From Sneathiella sedimenti (GTDB lineage: Bacteria > Pseudomonadota > Alphaproteobacteria > Sneathiellales > Sneathiellaceae), in NCBI RefSeq assembly GCF_017313765.1, contig NZ_JAFLNC010000002.1, positions 62,001 through 126,000 of the forward strand: a DNA stretch of 64,000 bases, given 5' to 3'. This document shows positions 61,795-64,000 of this stretch, in pieces; the stretch's first letter is position 1, and each line of letters starts with the position of its first letter. The position numbers were made by a program, and so were the translations under genes. The notes below the pieces were generated by a model, which searched no databases, was not told the DNA's origin, and saw only the letters and a list, made by a program, of their open reading frames with translations.

Positions 61795-63684
61795 ATGGCC
61801 TTTCCGCCACATTTCATGGAAGAACTCAAGGCGCGCGTCAGTCTTGCGGATTTGATTGGGCGCCGGACAAAGCTGACAAAGAAGGGGCGTGAACATTCCG
61901 GCCTCTGCCCGTTTCATAACGAAAAAACCCCGTCCTTCACGGTCAATGAGGAAAAGGGCTTCTATCACTGCTTCGGTTGCGGTGCCAACGGCGACTTGAT
62001 CGAGTTTGTAAAGCAGACGGAAGGGGTGGCTTTTCCGGAGGCGGTAGAACGGCTTGCGGCGCTTGCCGGCCTCGAGATGCCGGTTGAACGACCGGAGGAG
62101 AAAGCCCGTCAGCAACGCGCGGCAACCCTGCATGACGCCATGGAGCTTGCCGGCAAATGGTTTTCCTCTCAACTGGCTGGACAGGCGGGGGCATCTGCGC
62201 GGGCGTATCTCTCCCGCCGCCAGGTGTCCGAGGCGGCGGTGGCCTCCTTTCGGTTGGGTTATGCGTCGAACAGCCGGACTGCCTTGAAAGAAGCACTGAT
62301 CGCCCGCGGCGTGACTGAGTCAACGCTGATCGAGGGCGGGCTTATCATCAAGCCCGACGATGGCCGCGAGAGCTATGACCGATTTCGCGATCGCCTGATG
62401 TTTCCCATCACCGATCAGCGGGGTCGCATTATCGCCTTTGGCGGCCGGGCGCTCGGTGATGCGCCGGCAAAGTATCTCAATTCCCCGGAAACACCGCTTT
62501 TTCATAAGGGGCATGTTCTTTACAATATGGCGTTGGCGCGCCAGAAGGCATATGACACCGGGACGATTATCGTTGCCGAAGGTTATATGGACGTGATTGC
62601 CTTAAGTGAGGCAGGGTTCACCCAATCGGTCGCGCCATTGGGAACAGCCATTACGGAGGATCAGCTGCAAATCTTGTGGAAGATGGCAGCGGAACCTATT
62701 TTGTGCCTGGATGGGGATACAGCGGGGTGGCGAGCCGCCTTGCGGACGTCCGAACGCGCACTGCCGCTATTAAAGCCCGGTCATTCATTAAGATTTGCAC
62801 TCCTGCCAGCGGGACTAGATCCTGACGATCTAATCCGCAAGGAAGGGGCAGGAGCGATAAAAGACATTCTGGACAAGGCCCTGCCGCTTTCGGAAATCCT
62901 TTGGCGCAAGGAGACGGACGGCCGTTCCGTTGATACGCCGGAACGGAAAGCCGCCCTTGAAAAGGCTTTATACGGATTGTGCGATGAAATGCGCGATCCG
63001 GCCGTGCAGGGACATTATCGTAATTTTTTCAAGGACAAACTCTGGCAGGCTTTTCGACGCAAGCAGGAGGTTTCGGGACGGCCGGCTAACGGACGTTCAG
63101 ACCATACCCGATTCGGCCGATTCGCGAATCGGTCGCGTGATTCGCAAAAATTGCCGTCCACCTCGCTTCGAAAGCCGTCCGTGCCGGATGGCGGCCGACG
63201 CGAGGAATTAATCCTGCTAACCGTGGTAAACCACCCGAAAATAATAGAAAATCACTTTGACACATTGGCGTCCCTGCAGCTTTCCAGCCCTCAACTTGAC
63301 AGAGTGCGGCGGGCGATAATAGATATTGCAACGGTCGAATCATCACTTGACTATTCAGGCATGGCGCACCATCTAGCTAAGCGTAATTTGTCTGGACAGA
63401 TAACGAGATTGCAAGGGCCGACAACAAAGTCACTGGACTGGTTCGTCGACCCTGCTGCGGCTTATGAGGACGCGCTGAACGCCTGGTTGCATATTGTGGC
63501 CCGCCACAAGTTAGAGGCGCTGCAGAAAGAACTTGAAGCAGCAGAACGTCAATTGGGAGAAAATGCGACAGCGGAAAATCTTGATCGATTGAAGATGGCG
63601 AAAAAAGCATTGGAGGATGCGTCGGGTAACGAGGCAAATCTTGACGGTTTCGGATTTGCGTCCGGCCGCAATACAATTGTTTAG
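61795..63684 (+). CDS. dnaG: DNA primase
   Basis: DnaG makes RNA primers for replication. The 629-aa protein has the N-terminal CHC2 zinc finger (GLCPFHNEKTPSFTVNEEKGFYHCFGCGANGD) and the primase core FRDRLMFPITDQRGRIIAFGGRAL. The Toprim domain shows IIVAEGYMDVIALSEAG and LCLDGDTAGWRAALR. A C-terminal helicase-interaction region follows. The ATG at 61795 is preferred; an in-frame TTG at 61783 overlaps the probable ribosome-binding site. It is followed by rpoD, the core of the macromolecular synthesis operon (rpsU is absent). Confidence 0.96.
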   Translation: MAFPPHFMEELKARVSLADLIGRRTKLTKKGREHSGLCPFHNEKTPSFTVNEEKGFYHCFGCGANGDLIEFVKQTEGVAFPEAVERLAALAGLEMPVERPEEKARQQRAATLHDAMELAGKWFSSQLAGQAGASARAYLSRRQVSEAAVASFRLGYASNSRTALKEALIARGVTESTLIEGGLIIKPDDGRESYDRFRDRLMFPITDQRGRIIAFGGRALGDAPAKYLNSPETPLFHKGHVLYNMALARQKAYDTGTIIVAEGYMDVIALSEAGFTQSVAPLGTAITEDQLQILWKMAAEPILCLDGDTAGWRAALRTSERALPLLKPGHSLRFALLPAGLDPDDLIRKEGAGAIKDILDKALPLSEILWRKETDGRSVDTPERKAALEKALYGLCDEMRDPAVQGHYRNFFKDKLWQAFRRKQEVSGRPANGRSDHTRFGRFANRSRDSQKLPSTSLRKPSVPDGGRREELILLTVVNHPKIIENHFDTLASLQLSSPQLDRVRRAIIDIATVESSLDYSGMAHHLAKRNLSGQITRLQGPTTKSLDWFVDPAAAYEDALNAWLHIVARHKLEALQKELEAAERQLGENATAENLDRLKMAKKALEDASGNEANLDGFGFASGRNTIV

Positions 63685-63752
63685 ACAAGCAAGATCCATT
63701 CGGACTCGCAGTGCGGGGCGGATACACCGGAATATTTCAGGAGTTAAATTTT

Positions 63753-64000
63753 ATGGCGACAAAGAGTGCGGAAGCCGTTGATACGTCGGATCAGGGTGAC
63801 GAAAGTCCCGATAGCCCACTAATTGATGCCTCGCAAGCAGCCGTTAAGAAGATGCTCGCGAAAGCGAAGGACAAAGGATATGTGACCTTCGACGAATTGA
63901 ATGCGGTTCTGCCTCAGGACCAGATGTCGTCGGAGCAGATCGAGGACACGATGTCACTGCTTTCTGAAATGGGTATCAATGTTGTCGAAAACGACGAGGA
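63753..64000 (+). CDS. rpoD: RNA polymerase sigma factor RpoD (5' part only)
   Basis: The first about 82 codons of the housekeeping sigma factor lie at the right edge; the gene continues beyond the window. The visible part is the region 1.1 domain: VKKMLAKAKDKGYVTFDELNAVLPQ followed by SSEQIEDTMSLLSEMGINVVEND, which is characteristic of alphaproteobacterial RpoD. The ATG follows CAGGAGTTAAATTTT. It is 68 bp after dnaG with no terminator between, so they are cotranscribed. Confidence 0.93.
   Translation, partial: MATKSAEAVDTSDQGDESPDSPLIDASQAAVKKMLAKAKDKGYVTFDELNAVLPQDQMSSEQIEDTMSLLSEMGINVVENDE

Overview
This 64 kb window is a stretch of chromosome from an alphaproteobacterium. It looks like a free-living, aerobically respiring member of the Rhodospirillales/Sneathiellales type, but that placement is inference from gene content and not a database result. 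The evidence is a separate petA-petB-petC bc1 operon, the orders trmL-hemF, lrp/trxB/LysR, carA-carB-greA and yqeY-dnaG-rpoD, and lineage markers such as TrcR (DUF1013), DUF1192 and short DUF1127 proteins. Gene density is high. I see no rRNA, tRNA, CRISPR array, insertion sequence or prophage.

Layout. 0-5 kb: start of hemF, trmL, the bc1 complex (petABC), then purine salvage (mtnP, apt). 5-16.5 kb: a glyoxalase-like protein, then a long leftward block with dienelactone hydrolase, NfeD/SPFH membrane proteins, two MaoC hydratases, ychF, pth, rplY, prs, a lipoprotein with a tiny overlapping membrane ORF, pgeF, a MidA-type methyltransferase and lgt. 16.6-24.8 kb: a UbiK-like factor, ybjN-proC, two phasin-like proteins around csaA, an EnvZ/OmpR-type two-component system, MarR/ilvE and a Sel1-repeat protein. 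24.8-34.4 kb: a leftward molybdenum-cofactor and repair block (uvrC-pgsA-mobB-moeA-moaD-moaE), folate genes (SDR-folB), a Ca/Na exchanger, a TraB/GumN protein and a lone modA. 34.4-42.9 kb: uvrB, a DUF1127 protein divergent from a GcvA-type regulator, an aspartate aminotransferase, an EF-G paralogue with a degenerate GTPase centre, and msrP.

43-50 kb is the most unusual part. A short encapsulated-ferritin-type protein (EncFtn) has a candidate Irr box in its promoter, but no targeting tail and no encapsulin gene. It is followed by about 0.77 kb without genes. On the minus strand this gap holds three tandem small-RNA-like units. Each has hairpins, one or more exposed CCUCCC anti-Shine-Dalgarno motifs, a conserved linker, and a Rho-independent terminator. 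A fourth unit lies near 50.0 kb. They resemble the cuckoo (CcsR/CIN1) or AbcR classes of alphaproteobacterial sRNA, and they lie downstream of a LysR gene in a VtlR/LsrB-like neighbourhood.

50-64 kb: DUF1192, a quinone oxidoreductase, trcR, prpE, a two-gene phosphorelay module (response regulator plus Hpt), a cupin, greA, carB, carA, and then yqeY, dnaG and the beginning of rpoD.

Linked themes are respiration and redox repair (petABC, trxB, msrP), molybdenum cofactor supply for MsrP (moa/moe/mob, modA), iron storage (EncFtn), acyl-CoA metabolism (two synthetases, MaoC pair) and post-transcriptional control (sRNA array, a hairpin over the msrP ribosome-binding site).
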